From Mikania micrantha (taxonomy: Eukaryota > Streptophyta > Magnoliopsida > Asterales > Asteraceae), in NCBI GenBank assembly GCA_009363875.1, contig CM018683.1, positions 43,483,815 through 43,547,814 on the forward strand: DNA of 64,000 nt, given 5' to 3'. Positions 11,231-23,303 of the stretch are shown here, one piece after another. The notes beneath the pieces were generated by a model, which did not search any database, was not told the DNA's origin, and saw only the letters and a list, made by a program, of their open reading frames with translations. Within the stretch, counting starts at the first letter, position 1, and each line of letters starts with the position of its first letter. The position numbers and the translations under genes are program-made.

Positions 11231-11460
11231 CCCTGTTGTACTCGAAGGACCAGTGTACTCGAACTCAACTGTGTAATCAAAATCCAACTCTGTAATCGAA
11301 CTCCAACTTGTATTCGAACACCCAACTTGTACTCGAAAATCGAAGTATAATCGAAATCCCAGTGTACTCGAACTAACCAATCTGTAATCGAACTCCACAA
11401 CTATACTCGAACATTCTAACTGTACCCGAAAAACTGTTCTCAAATTTTGAACTCGAAAAT
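11222..11460 (-). repeat. TTCGAGTAC-type motif array (family A leader)
   Basis: On the minus strand the leader between primer site and gag is full of TTCGAGTAC, TTCGATTAC and TTCGAATAC variants, 8-20 bases apart, as in E3 (20272-20482). Because gag has an N-terminal deletion, the array is fused in frame to it and forms the first ~75 codons of a 212-codon ORF (11443-10805). Confidence 0.75.
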
Positions 11461-11600
11461 ACTTGAAAAATTTCTAGAGAAATATTTCTCAAGATTAAGA
11501 GTCCCAAATTTTAATAGCAGCTAGATGGTGTAGAGTAGAACAAGAAAGTATTGAACTTGCACTGAAAAGCTTGTACCTTGATGTAGAAAAGAGCACTAAG

Positions 11601-11612
11601 GCTCTGATACCA
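11601..11612 (-). other. Primer binding site
   Basis: The reverse complement reads TGGTATCAGAGC, complementary to the 3' end of initiator tRNA-Met, two bases inside the LTR edge at 11615. Confidence 0.85.
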
Positions 11613-11614
11613 CT

Positions 11615-11981
11615 TGTAGGTCCAAATCTTGTCAAAAACCGAGCTTTATGTCTCCATTCTGCATCAAAAGACTCTATAATGTGTGGAATCCAGAATCACA
11701 AGAACGAGAAGAAAGATGAAAATTTTTGTATATTCAGTGAAGTTCACGAAACAGTGCCTCAATACCTCTAGAGAGCACGCCTCGGGAATCCAACCCTAGA
11801 ACAGTACAAAGTACGTCTATATATACTATTCTAGGAGTACTCAAACCCTATACACGAAAATGGTTCGAGTACTCGAAATTCTACTGTACTCGAACTAGAC
11901 TGTACACGAAAATCATAAAATAAGGTCTTGAGCTCTTCTCTGGTTGACTTTGCCAGTCTTCGTCTTTAGTCGAGCTATACA
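11615..11981 (-). repeat. 5' LTR of the truncated copia family A element
   Basis: Plus-strand view TGTAGGTCC to AGCTATACA, 367 bases. It matches the E3 LTR reversed: AGACTC blocks, GAATCCA, a CTAGAG block near 11770, then the TTCGAGTAC-type motifs (11865-11910) and the GACTTTGCCAGTCTTC block (E3: GACTGACAAAGTC). Confidence 0.75.
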
Positions 11982-13370
11982 AAAATAAAACAAAATCATA
12001 AAGTTAGATAATCGAAATGTACCAGTGACCACATTAGGGTCCTGGCGAGCAGCGGGTGCTCCTAAAGCAAATGCCCTCCCACGAGGTGCTTGAACTCCCT
12101 GTTGTACTCTCTTCAGGCAGTTCTTGGAAAAGTGGCCTAGTTCACCACAATGAAAGCATCCTCTGTTGTTGTTTTTGTTGAGATTGTTGGGGTTTGGTGG
12201 TGGAGGTAGTGCCAAAGCAGCATTGTTTACTACCGGTGTTGCTGGAGTACAACATTGTTGAATCCAGTGGCCCAGTCGCCACAGCCATGGCACTTCCTGA
12301 ACTGTATGGTAGCAATATGATGAAATTGGCAACATGCACACTGAGGGTGCATGCCAACATATGGTTTGTGTGCAGCATTAGCAGGTACTGCAGCGACTTG
12401 TTGCAATGGGGTGGCCATCACATAGTTTTTGACGACCTTGTGCTTCTTCTTCTGATGGTGTTCGGGCTTCTTTGTTGGTTCTTCCTTAGCTTAACCCAAG
12501 TCTTTCTTCAGAATTGCTAATGCTACCATCACATCAGTAAGTTTAGCTGATAGTGAGATGGCTGACTCAAGAGTCACAGGGTTGGCAACAAGTACAAGGC
12601 CCTGAATGCAGGTCGGCAATTTGCCTACATATCGGTCAATCAGCTTTTCCTGAGTCGGCACCATCTCTGGCACCAAAGCTACCAGTTCATGATAGCGAGT
12701 GATGTAAGTCATGTGAGGCTCCCTTCATCACATGATTCGATAGCTTAGTCTTCATCTTCTGGAGTTCATTCTTGGGACAAAATTCATTCCTTAAAAGGAT
12801 TTTGAAATCTGCCTAAGGCATCGGCAGTGCTTCTTCTCTGCCTCGAGCTCGTATATGAGAGTTCCACCATGTTAAGGCTCGCTTGCTGAAAGATCCCGTA
12901 GAATAGCAAACCTTATGTTGCTCTAGACAATTGCTAATGTCCAGAGTAGTTTCCATCTTCTCCAGCCATTGGATCAATCCAATTGCTCCTTCAGCATCGC
13001 TAAAGCTTGGCGGTTTACATCCTACAAATGATTTATAGGAGCAGTCTTGAGTATTACCGGTGTTTCCACTAGCTTCCCCTGTCGTATGCCCAGAGTTGTT
13101 ACCATGGCCTTGAATTATATTAATCATATCTGGGATCAATTCCTTCAGCTGATTAGTCAGCTGTCTGCTCAGTAGAGTAGCCAATGCCACAGTAGCAGGA
13201 TCCAGCTCCGGATTCGCGTTCGGATTGTGAGGCGGAGTGTGTGGGGAGAAGTAGGTGGAGGAGGAGGTGGCGGTGGTGGTTGAGGAGGTGGTTGTCTTCT
13301 CGGCGGCATTAGGATCACAACCGAAAAGGAATCGGTTAGTGCAATGATCGAATGCTGAAGACAAAATGCA
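11982..13370 (-). pseudogene. Gypsy E0 gag
   Basis: ORF from 13364: a Ser/Thr/Pro-rich start, then the retrotransposon gag domain (SYKSFVGCKPPSF, IQWLEKMETTL, TWWNSHI). The frame breaks near 12813, resumes about 12712-12491 (LIDRYVGKLPTCI, SAISLSAKLTD) and again at 12421-11982. A zinc knuckle CFHCGELGHFSKNC lies at about 12118-12158, followed by ARQDPNVVTGTF, the segment just before the aspartic protease. Copia family A interrupts the gene there. Several frameshifts and stops mean no functional Gag. The motifs resemble the Tekay/Del type seen intact in E4. Confidence 0.75.
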
Positions 13371-13470
13371 AATAGAATCCTAATTCCTATGTTCTATACA
13401 CGAGGTTCCCTAAGTTATAGTCTAGGCCAAACCGTTCTAAGTAAATGACCTATATTCTTTATAACCTTGA

Positions 13471-13482
13471 GCTCTGATACCA
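13471..13482 (-). other. Primer binding site of E0
   Basis: The reverse complement TGGTATCAGAGC (initiator tRNA-Met) lies three bases from the LTR end TGTCACACC at 13486. Confidence 0.88.
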
Positions 13483-13485
13483 ATC

Positions 13486-15037
13486 TGTCACACCTCGAGC
13501 CGGATCAAATGTCCCGTCGGGTGGAAGGTTCTAGGGGCGCGATATCGTGTGATAATCAGAATGATCAGATTGTATTCATAGCATCAACATTTGAGAATAA
13601 ATAAAGCACAATAAGTATTACACCAGGATTACAAAGTTAAATTACAATTGTCAATGTTTGATAATTTAACTAAGTAAATCTATCAAAAGAATCATAAGTT
13701 TACTATCTTGTAACTGTAGAAGATATCAAAAGTGATTCACAGTTAGTCAACAAAAGTATGTGCTTTCCAAAAGCTACTTAGTCTTCTAACTGGGCATCCT
13801 AGTATGCAAATCCTGAGCCTTAGCTTAATCCTGTACATTAGCTGAGAAACATGTAAGTAAACAAAGTCAGCACAATGGTTGGTGAGTTCATAGCAATTAG
13901 TATTTGAAAAATAGCTTCACAAACCTTTTCGGTAACAACCTTAACCTCATTAATAACCATCTGTCTTATCCAATTTCGGTATGCTTATATATAGGGCATA
14001 CGTAGGGTCAAGCTTACCGCCAGCTCCACCACATACTAAACCACATACGATATTGTTGTTAACGATAATTAAGCGTTTTACCTACCATTCCATTCCATTT
14101 CCATCATAGGTTTAGCATCTCTGTTTAACCAAGTTCACACATAATACCATTTGAAAACCGAGTTTTTTTTAGAGTTTACTTCTATGGACAAATGAATACT
14201 TGAAGGAATACAATATCGATCGATAGAAGAAACTAAGTGTGACTTTCAACATCGGTGTTTTGATAAAGGAATCCTCAAGATGGAACAAAGTCAACAGGAT
14301 GAAACCAGAATCATCCTAGTCACTCGTCATAAAACCATTGATGAATCAAGAAGAACACTGAATGACTAGTAGGGCTTGAACACTATCAAGACTCGGCAGC
14401 CAATCAGTCTGTCTTACAAGATTATGACAACATAGAACACTGATGACTAGTAGGGCTTGACAAATGTCAAGGCTCGATGGCCAATCAGGCGGTCTTACGA
14501 AGTCCAATATCTTTAGCATATAAGTTTATAGCATACACGTGTTGAGCATTTCTGTATCGTGTGCACATGTACTAGCTTCTCAACCGGAATCCATTTCCGT
14601 AGTGTTAAGCATTTCAAGCATTCCAAGCATCTCGAGTGTTTCAAGCATTTCAAGCGTTTCAAGCATTTTAATCATTGCAAGCATTTCAAGCATTTCAAGC
14701 GTTTCAACATTTTAAGCATTCAGTTTCAAAAGCATAATAGAGTTTTAGTATTTAGTTTCAAAAGCCTTCAAAGCCTCATAAGTTTCAAGCGTTAAAGTAT
14801 ATGAGGATAGAATATTAGTGTCAAGAATAAGTATAAAAGTGTCAAGAAAACATTGAAACATTTATTTAAAATATTTAAGCATGTTTCTCAGTCCCGAAGT
14901 AAAAACAAAATAGTTTGAAAATGGACAAATGAACTGACCTGTGTTGTAGTATGCCTGTATGACTAAGAATCAGATAAACGTGCTCTCGTACTTTGTAGAT
15001 TATGTAGCTTCAATGCCTAAGTTGATTTGTTGTGATT
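13486..15037 (-). repeat. E0 5' LTR, primer-proximal part
   Basis: Starts TGTCACACCTCGAGCCGG on the plus strand and closely follows the reverse complement of the end of the solo LTR at 442-5965 (shared CGATATC, AATGATCAGATTGT, AGCATCAA blocks). A short tandem CATTTCAAG/CATTCCAAG repeat lies at 14600-14720. It is cut at 15037 by E1; the sequence TTGTTGTGATT resumes as TGATTTGTACACG at 61629, so the target site is recognisable. Confidence 0.78.
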
Positions 15038-15656
15038 TGTAGATTGCTCTGGATCGTTCAATGGAATTCTATTAACAATTCAATCTATACGGAATCTAGA
15101 TTAAATCTATATGAATCAAAGATACACAATCATTATGATAAACATCATTTCATTGATCAACCGAATCTGATTACTATGAAAGAAGAACACATAGTTCACA
15201 AATCTCAAAACAGGTTCTCTCCCTCTCTGATCTATCACACACACTCAAATGCAGACAAACCTGCAATATATACACAAAACACAGACGAACGTAGCCGAAC
15301 CATTAGGTTCGCCAGACGAACCTTTAGGTTCGCTGGACAAACCTCTACATAACACAACCATAGGTTCTCCGAACCTTTACAATACATGCCTAGGTTCGTG
15401 GGCCAGACGAACCTATCACACACACTCAAATGCAGACAAACCTGCAATATATACACAAAACACAGACGAACGTAGCCGAACCATTAGGTTCGCCAGACGA
15501 ACCTTTAGGTTCGCTGGACAAACCTCTACATAACACAACCAAAGGTTCTCCGAACCTTTACAATACATGCCTAGGTTCGTGGGCCAGACGAACCTTGCAA
15601 AAACCTACTTTAAGTTATAAACTTTTGAAAGCAATCTATTACAAAATGTCCTAACA
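15038..15656 (-). repeat. 3' LTR of E1
   Basis: TGTAGATTGCTCTGGATCG to CCTAACA, 619 bases. The 5' LTR of the same element is 415 bases; most of the difference is a 181-base internal duplication here. It is followed by CTCCCCCTTAATAG, the polypurine tract seen from the other strand. CGAACC and GGTTCG motifs are dense in both orientations. Confidence 0.85.
15234..15595 (-). repeat. 181-base tandem duplication in the 3' LTR
   Basis: Units 15234-15414 and 15415-15595 are near identical (for example CATAGG versus CAAAGG in the middle). Overlapping ORFs with the same 45-residue tail on both units are by-products. The partner LTR (61214-61628) has one unit. Confidence 0.88.
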
Positions 15657-18594
15657 AACTCCCCCTTAATAGTTGCTTCAAAATCTTCAAAGTCTTTATC
15701 TTCAACCTGCAATCTGAGTCCCACTTGATGATTGATCTTTACAAACGTTGTCTTCAGCACGAATAACCTCTGACTTCGGAATCTTTGACATTCAGCTTCA
15801 ATCTTTGCATCTCTGTCATCAATCTCCTTCTGCCATGCCATCAATTCAACATACAAGTAATTCACATCTTCCCATTTGCATCCAGAATGAATTCCCAAGG
15901 TGTAGCACATCCTTGCTATAGTTTGAAATTGTAAAGCCATGTCTTTGTAACTCATACCAACATCATGAAATCCTTCACTTGCATAAATTTTAGCCTCAGT
16001 TAGAAATCAATGTCTTGTTTTGAACAGTTAACCAACCAAACATGATCAAGCAATCTTATAACTCTCCACTTTTCATTTTCTTTCAGTAAGATAACTGCTT
16101 CAGAAGATCTTTTATCATAGAACCAGAATTTGAAATAAGAATTCCAGTTTTGTTCTATCTTCCTCAATCTTGGTCTAGAGTAAACCTTTGGCTTTGGATA
16201 CACATAGGAATTATGTTTCAGCACTGAAAATTATGGAACCAACCAATTCCATCCTGTCTTGGCTTCTTTCTTCAACTTCTCAAATCTTTCATTATGTTAG
16301 GTCTGAATAGGCTTTATCATTCTCAACCTTGACAATTGCATACACTCAAAAGAAGGTAAAGACATAAGATCATATGCTTTTCCAAAGTATTGACATCCAT
16401 CTATTCTTTTCACAACATAGCATCATCTATTCTTCAATACTCCTGGAATGGTATGAAAATATCCATAACTCACAATTCTTCCCCTCATCTTGGATTTAGA
16501 TCCAATCTTGAACCTTGAAAATTGTCTTGATTGATCTTCTTGAACTGGTTCATCAAACACGTCAATCATCTGCTTAAAAATCATTAAATGATCAATAATA
16601 TACTTTTGTTCTTCTTGACTCTCTCTCCACATATCCATATGTGTCTTAATCTTCAAAGTATCACTTGGTGTAATTGAAACTCTTCTATGAACTTCAATGT
16701 CAAAAATTTTCTTCAATGTCTGCAGATTATACAAATTTTCATCAACATATTCATCATGCTCAACCTCATATGAATGATATGATTCTCCAACTATCATCTT
16801 TCCTGAAGCATTTGCATTTTGTAACTTGTTTAATTTTACCCCAAACAACACAGCAAGATCTTCTTTAACTGAGCAATATGAGCTTTCATTAATTCCATTT
16901 CAGTTTGACTTGAAGAAGATTGTCTTTCAGTCTCAGCTTTTTCCTTCTGCTTCTTGTATTTATCAAACTCTTGTGACAGAATAGAAATCCTCCTTCGCAA
17001 TTCAGAGTCATCATAATCCAAAGAGAAGTTTAAGTCCAGATCATCCAAACCCTCAAACATAGAATCAACTCTGGAAGTAGAAGCGTCTTGGAATGATGTT
17101 GTAACTGTTGTAGCATTCACAAATGAAGGCATGAATGATGCAACATTTACATAATCAAAACTAGGCATAGAAGTTTCTGAATGCATAGGAACTTGAGATG
17201 TAGACACATCAATTTCTTGCACAGTTACAGCAACGGAAACAGGTACAGATACAGAAATAGAAGCAGGTGCTGAAGATGTAGTCACAGGAGAAGATACAAT
17301 AATCCTTGGAGTCCTTGACTTCTTCCATTTAGGTACTTTAGCCATCTTCTTCTTCTTCTTTGGCCTTGAAGTCTCTAGTTCATCAATTTGAAAATTAGGA
17401 TAATTTCTCTCTTCTCTTTGTTCTAAGTTCTGTTGTTGTGTTGGCCTTCTCTTCAGTCTCCTCACCATTCTATTACCAACTTGAACAGTTTCCATCTCAG
17501 ATTCAGTAGATTCTTCATCCACTTCAGCATCAACATCTTCAGCCTCAACATGTGGAGATGAAACAATAGTATGTGCTTGTCCTTGAACATCTTGTTGATC
17601 TGGATAAATAACTTGAAGAGGTACAAATGTAGTAGGAGTTACATTTGGAGTTTCTTGTGCTGGTTCTTGTGCTTGTTGATGTGATTGAGAAGATTGAGCT
17701 TGAGACTGTCTAACTTGTGGAACTTGAGGAGGAGGTGGTGGTTGTTGATCATCATTATCTATATGCTCACTTTCTGAGTTAGAATCATCATGCCTCCATG
17801 CATCATTCAATGGAGCAACATAATTAGCTCTAGCACAATGACAAATCAAATCTTTTGTTAAAATCACATCAGTGTTCTTCTGATAAATCTTCACTTGTCC
17901 TAAACTTAAATCAGTCATGTGCTTAAGCTTGAGTATATCAGATGCAACCCTTGGCAAATTATGTTCTGGAAATCTCTCATCAATCAGCATCTGAATGAAT
18001 CTGGGATACATAAAGAATCTATCTTTTGCCTTGGTAATGTTGTCAGACAAATATCTGAAGATCATTGCAGAGAAGTTGAATGGCTTGTTCAGAATCAAAG
18101 CCACCATAGCAGACCTCATCAAATCTCTCAACTCATCAAAAGTGCCTTTCCTCATACTGAGACAATGAAGAAGTACATGAGCTAGAAACTTGTACTGTAA
18201 AGCCAACTTTCCTTTCTTGATCGAATACTCACTATACACCCCAAAATATTTGATCCTCATAAAGCATCCTTTAATGCACCTTTCAGTAATTAAAGTCATT
18301 CCTGCAGGTTCTCCTCCAAACTGCAACACTCTCCTAATATCAGCTTCAGTAATCCTAATGGCTTGTCCTAGCACATTTGCTTCAATCACATACATATCAT
18401 CAACAGTGATCAATCTTGCTGATTCCCAGAAGCTCTGAATATGTGATCTATAGATGTGACATGAAATGGAGATATCATAGTATATCCTTGTCTTCTTAGA
18501 AACTCGATCATCGGTCTAAACTCTTTGCCATTCTTCGTTGTTGGATCCAGATAAGCACATAATTGTGGTTATCGCCGAAAGTTAGATTTGCCAT
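15657..18594 (-). pseudogene. E1 ORF3 (env-position protein of SIRE-type copia)
   Basis: The start is probably ATG at 18594-18592 (MANLTFG), followed by an apparent 1-base deletion near 18555. A long open stretch (about 18480-16836) then begins HIQSFWESARLITVDD. It matches E3 ORF3 in an alpha-rich N-terminal domain (RRVLQFGG; CLSMRKGTFDEL; FFMYPRFIQMLI). Next come a Pro/Gln-rich linker (about 17740-17640), a basic patch (RPKKKKKMAK, ~17360), a Ser/Thr/Val-rich region and a C-terminal coiled coil (16980-16850). After a frameshift it continues at 16851-16423, 16224-16000 and 15955-15657, up to the polypurine tract. I see no signal peptide or membrane segment. Its function is not established. 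Confidence 0.65.
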
Positions 18595-18780
18595 TCCTTT
18601 TTGAACGAACCTCCATGCAAACCTGTTGAACGAACTTCTCAACAACCTTTTCAAGCGAACCTCTAAGCAAACCTTTTCAAGTGAACCTTTTAACAGACCT
18701 GATAAACGAACCTCTTTACAAACCTATCAAACGAACCTTCAACAATCCTGTTGAACGAACCTCCAAACGAATTTATTTTT
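18595..18780 (-). repeat. CGAACCT motif array before ORF3 of E1
   Basis: Five exact CGAACCT copies and about ten one-base variants (CAAACCT, TGAACCT, CGAACTT), one every 10-20 bases. It abuts the ORF3 start at 18594. In the sense of the element the motif reads AGGTTCG, the same polarity as in the array before the gag start (60660-60960). Confidence 0.8.
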
Positions 18781-19717
18781 CCAAAAATCAATTTTATTTA
18801 AAATTTCAAACAAACAACACTTTAATGTTTCAGAGTTAAAACAAATAATCAAAAATTATTGATTTAACATCAGATATAAACCAAAAATCTTTTTGTATTT
18901 TTCAAATTTTATATCAAACACACTACAAATGTAATGAACCTAATCATGAAATATGAAAATAACCAAAACAAACACATATTTTTGGTGAGAAAGATCTAGA
19001 CATGAGATCATATTGCATTAAAATCATCAACACAACCTGATTGAATTAATGAATATATTTATTAGCAAATTACAATTCAAAGATGATTGTCAGTATTTAA
19101 ATCCACTTTAAATTTAATTACTTAGTTAAGATATCAATTGAAAACAAAACCATCAAATACTTTATGTTCTCCATTTACTTGAACACATCCCCGTTTTGTG
19201 AATAAGTAAAAAAAAATAATGCCCTTGAAACAATTTAATACTATTTTAACTAGCTTGATCATGCAAAAACAAAATAAAATTTCTTTTTGAAAAACAGCAA
19301 AATGTAAAAAAAATTGAAATTGTTCAAAATCTTGGAATCAAGGTTGATACTTTCGTATGCTCAGATGATCCAGAAAATAAACGAAACAATAATTTAAGAT
19401 TAAGCTTTTAACAATCAGATCGATATTCTCATATACGTAGAGACTGTCCAAAACTTAATCAAACCAAGAAAACAAATTTGAATTGTTTAAAGCTATAACA
19501 ATCAGGTCGATACGTAAGTATATGCATATAATGTTTCAGCTTTAAACTAAAACAAAAGAAAAACAATATTTAGAATTTCTTTTAAAATTGAACACATGAT
19601 CAAAACTAGTAATTTAGTAATTTTTGTTCAAGAAACATATTGAAAGATTAACAACCACTCATACAGGACAAAGCTAACCACTGCGTTCTAAGCAACTATT
19701 TCCCGCAAAGTATAATC
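18781..19717 (-). other. E1 pol-ORF3 spacer, ORF3-proximal part
   Basis: AT-rich, no ORF. It resembles the E2 region 48600-49440 (shared AACACATCCCCG, GATCGATACTT-type and TCCCGCAAAG phrases), showing that E1 and E2 are related families. E3 inserted at 19722; the spacer continues at 32003-32289. Confidence 0.7.
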
Positions 19718-19722
19718 ATAAT

Positions 19723-20112
19723 TGTAGAGCCCTGAAAGCATTGAAGACTGACAAAGTCAACCTAGGAAGAGTCAAAGTCCAGATTTTGATTATTTTCGTG
19801 TACAGCAGGTTCGAGTACTCCACAGGTTCGAGTACACCATGTGTTCGTGTACTCGAACTATTTTGTATTAGATTTCGAGTATACCTAGGCCTAGTATAAA
19901 TAGACGTATTTTGTACAGGTTTAGGTTGGAATCCCGAGTAATTTGCTCTCTAGACGTATTGAGGCACTTGTACTCGAATTTTTAGTATTTATACAAAGAT
20001 TACATTTTTCTACTTGCTTTCTTGATTCTAACTTGGATTCCGCACTTGTTAGAGATCATTGATTATGATTTAGAAGATAAAGTTTCGTTCTTGATCCGGT
20101 TTGAGACCTACA
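19723..20112 (+). repeat. 5' LTR of E3
   Basis: TGTAGAGCCC to GAGACCTACA, 390 bases. It holds the TTCGAGTAC-type motifs (19795-19885) upstream of the TATA box and an AATAAAG-free, T-rich 3' half. Confidence 0.92.
19895..19902 (+). promoter_or_regulatory. TATA box of the E3 LTR
   Basis: TATAAATA directly after the palindromic CTAGGCCTAG. The 3' LTR keeps it (near 31781-31788). Transcription would start about 30 bases on, near the GTACAGG/GGACAGG block. Confidence 0.7.
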
Positions 20113-20114
20113 AG

Positions 20115-20126
20115 TGGTATCAGAGC
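20115..20126 (+). other. Primer binding site of E3
   Basis: TGGTATCAGAGC, complementary to initiator tRNA-Met, two bases after the LTR end. Confidence 0.93.
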
Positions 20127-20271
20127 TTGAGTGCTCTTTTCATCGTCAAGGTAACAACTTTCTGAAACAAGTTTAATACTTTATCATTCTTCTCTACTCC
20201 ATCTAGCTACTATGTAAATTTGGGACTCCAAATCTTAAGAAATATTTTTATAAAATTTTTCTTAAGTATTT

Positions 20272-20482
20272 TCGAGTTCAAAATTTTCGAGTTCAGCTAT
20301 TTCGAGTATAGATAGAGTGTATTCGAAAGATAGCTACAGTTCGAATACAAGAGATTTTCGACTACAAAGGGTATTTCGAGTACAAGTGACTTTCGATTAC
20401 AGACAGAACTTCGAATACAGGTTCAACTTCGAGTATGAGAAGAGCTTCGAGTACAGGCGTTTTTTTGTATACAAGATAATTT
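20272..20482 (+). repeat. TTCGAGTACA motif array before gag of E3
   Basis: Twelve TTCGA copies in about 210 bases, most extended to TTCGAGTACA, TTCGAATACA or TTCGATTACA. The array ends about 80 bases before the gag start. Spacers are unrelated in sequence, so the motif rather than a longer unit is repeated. Confidence 0.85.
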
Positions 20483-20564
20483 CGATTACAATCTTATCTT
20501 TGGGTAGTGTTTGGTGATTTGTTCTACAGGGACTTCGTGAACTTCACTTAGAAATCTCTCAGTC

Positions 20565-23303
20565 ATGGCATCTAAGAATCTGACTAACCTGTCCAATCTG
20601 CTTAATCTGGACAATGAGATCGGCACCGGAACAAAGCCACCAAGGCTCGTGTCGGGAGATAACTTCCAAGATTAGAAATTCAGATTCCAATCCTTTATCA
20701 AGTACATTGATCCAAAGCTTTGGAGGTCCATTGAAGAGGGTCCCTTTGTGCCCTCATACCAGAGTGAAATCAATGGTCCTCTTGTTGCTAAGGATCCTGA
20801 ATTGTACACTGACAATGACTTCCTTATGATGGAAAAGGATGAAAAGGCATATGCATCAATCACAATGGCTCTATCAACTGAAGTAGCTCATGGTTTTAAA
20901 GAGCACAAGACCGCAAAGGAACTATGGAATGCCTTGATTGAATGGTTTGAAGGAAATGAAGACATGCGAGAGAGTCGCAAGGATATGCTGAGACAAAGGT
21001 TCAACATGTTTAATCATATCATGGGAGAGTCCCTTGAAGCACAGCTGAATAGATTCACCCATTTGATGACCGAGATGACAAGTTCTGGAATTGTGATGAC
21101 TAAGGGAGAAGTGAACAAGAAGCTTCTGAATTCACTACCTTACACTTGGAACTCAAACTGCACAACAATCAAAAGAACAAAGGATATGTACAAGACCTCT
21201 CTGAGTGAGCTGATCTCAATCATCAAATCCTATGACATGGATGATAAACAGAGAGCACTGAACCATGCTAGCTCAATGGGCATTGCACGAGTGTCTGAAA
21301 ACTCTACTCTTCTATCAGCTATCAATCTTCAAGCTTCAGGGATGCAACACTATCAGCATTCCTCATCTCAGTCAATTCCTTTTGAGACCACATTCCTATC
21401 ATCTGGACAAGCCGGATCAATGTCCAAGATCAATCCAGAAAGTGAAGAAAATCTGCTGCTGTTTAAAGGTTTTATGAATAGCTACAATGCATTCATAGCA
21501 GGAGAATTGGCACCTGCCAACCTAACTCAGGACAACTTAGATCAGATAAATCCAGCTGATGTTGAGGAAATGGATATCTCTTGGCAGATGGCAATGGCTG
21601 TTTTTCGGGCAAAGAAGTTCATCAAGCGATATGGAAGGAATAGTTTTGGAAATAACCCGGGAAAGAAACTTGGATTTGACAAGTCAAAGCTGCGGTGCTA
21701 CAACTGTGATCAACCAGGTCACTTTGCTAGAGAATGTAAGCATCCTAAGACGGACAAGGAAGGAGAAAAGAAGTCTGAAGAGAAAGCTGTGACTGCAGCT
21801 GCAGGAGGAAGTGCTAGCACGTCTAAAGCACTGGTAACTCAAGAGACAGACTCCTATGATTGGAGTGATCAGGTGCAGGAACTTGAACTAACTCTGAGTC
21901 ACGCCTTCATGGCTGAAGTGGATGACAATCAAAAGGAGGTAACTGAAAATCTTTGCTCAACCTCATGCATAGATAAAGTATTTAAGTACAGGTCACACAA
22001 TGAATCATTAATCAAAGAAGTAACTAAACTTAAATACTTTAACTCAGAATTTCATAAAAATGAGGGAATTTTCAAAAGAAAGCTTGAAGCCGAGGGTCGG
22101 GATGTGGCAAGGCTAAAAGAACTTTTGAGTGACAAAGAGTCGAACTATCGTGATGCTAGACGCAAAATTGATGAACTCACTTTGGAGTTGGACCAAGTCA
22201 AAACTCAAATTTCTAAAACCTCAGTAAAATGTGAAAAATTTGATTATTCAAGCGAAGTTTTGGAAAACATGGTAAGCATACAATACAGGGAAAAGAGGGG
22301 TAAGGGTCTTGGTTTTAATGAGTGTGAACCACCGTTTAATCATAATTACTCAAGCATGCCAAGGATCAACACATCAGTTGATGACTTGGAATTGGATTCT
22401 GATCGTGCTTGTGATTTTCCCATCAAACCTGTTATACTCACAGTTGACCCTATTATGACTAATGATTCTGAGGTTTGTGCAGAAAAACTAAGTGTTACAG
22501 GTTCAGAGGAGAAGGAGGTAGAAAGAAGTGCTAGGAGGAGCACAAATTGTTCAACATCTACAAGTCAATCATATTTTGTTCCAAAAACTGATTTTGTTGG
22601 AAAATTTAATGAAATTAACATTAATCCTAATGATATGTTGAAAAGTTTTTAGAAGAATTTTGCTATAAATCACGTCTCACAATCAACTTCCTCTCCTTTG
22701 ACAAAAGAGACAGCGCCAGCTCATTCCACAGTTACCTAGGAGGAGGGTTCACAGTTGAATCCTCACTGTGAACCTTATGTTCCAACTGGGTCCTTGAAAC
22801 AGATTTCTTCAAACTTATCCTCTGGTCAAAGTAACTGTGACGTAAAGCCATTTGACCCAATTGAATTTCACCAGAAAGTCTGCTGCTATGCATGTGGGAA
22901 ACCAGGCCACATTGCTCGACACTGTCTGCACCGACCTACTGAGTTCTTCTATGGGAAGAATCAGAAGGTCACACCTAAGGCTAAACTGGTTAACAAACAT
23001 GTGAGGACTGTTCCATCCTCCAAGCCCAAGGTAATCTCTCAAAAGGGGACTCAACTCGGACTCCTTCCATTGCTAAAAGGGAAAAGAAATCAAACCAAAC
23101 TCAATCTGGTTTTCATAAGCAAACTACAAGAATTTTTAAAACTGAGATAAATCCAGTTGACCATGGCAGTGGAAGCAAGTCTAAATACATTGAAAATAAA
23201 TCAGACAGACCCAAGAATAGACTCAAACCCAGAAACAAAGACTATGTAATTTCTAAAGTACCTAAGTACATTATGATTTGGGTACCGGTCTCTCATTAAT
23301 TGA
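20565..23303 (+). pseudogene. E3 gag and gag-pol linker
   Basis: Start ATG at 20565 (MASKNLTNL). An in-frame TAG at 20673 is in a D-*-KFRFQ context where Trp is likely; the same frame is then open from 20748 to 22652. The copia gag domain covers about 20800-21350. A zinc knuckle CYNCDQPGHFAREC lies near 21697-21740. A Lys/Glu-rich coiled coil follows (21980-22240). Further TAG codons at 22650 and 22737 are in the same frame. A second knuckle CYACGKPGHIARHC is near 22883-22925, and a frameshift follows near 23050. The intact protein would package element RNA into cytoplasmic particles. Two knuckles are typical of this copia group. Confidence 0.8.

Larger units (their letters stand above)
9797..11981 (-). 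mobile_element. Truncated copia element, family A (relative of E3)
   Basis: Right to left it holds a 5' LTR (11615-11981), a primer site (11601-11612), a motif-array leader and part of gag. It stops at about 9797, just after the zinc-knuckle region, where sequence similarity to E3 ends without a 3' LTR. The gag is close to E3 over long stretches. It sits inside the Gypsy E0 gag-pol, interrupting it just before the protease motif. Confidence 0.75.
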
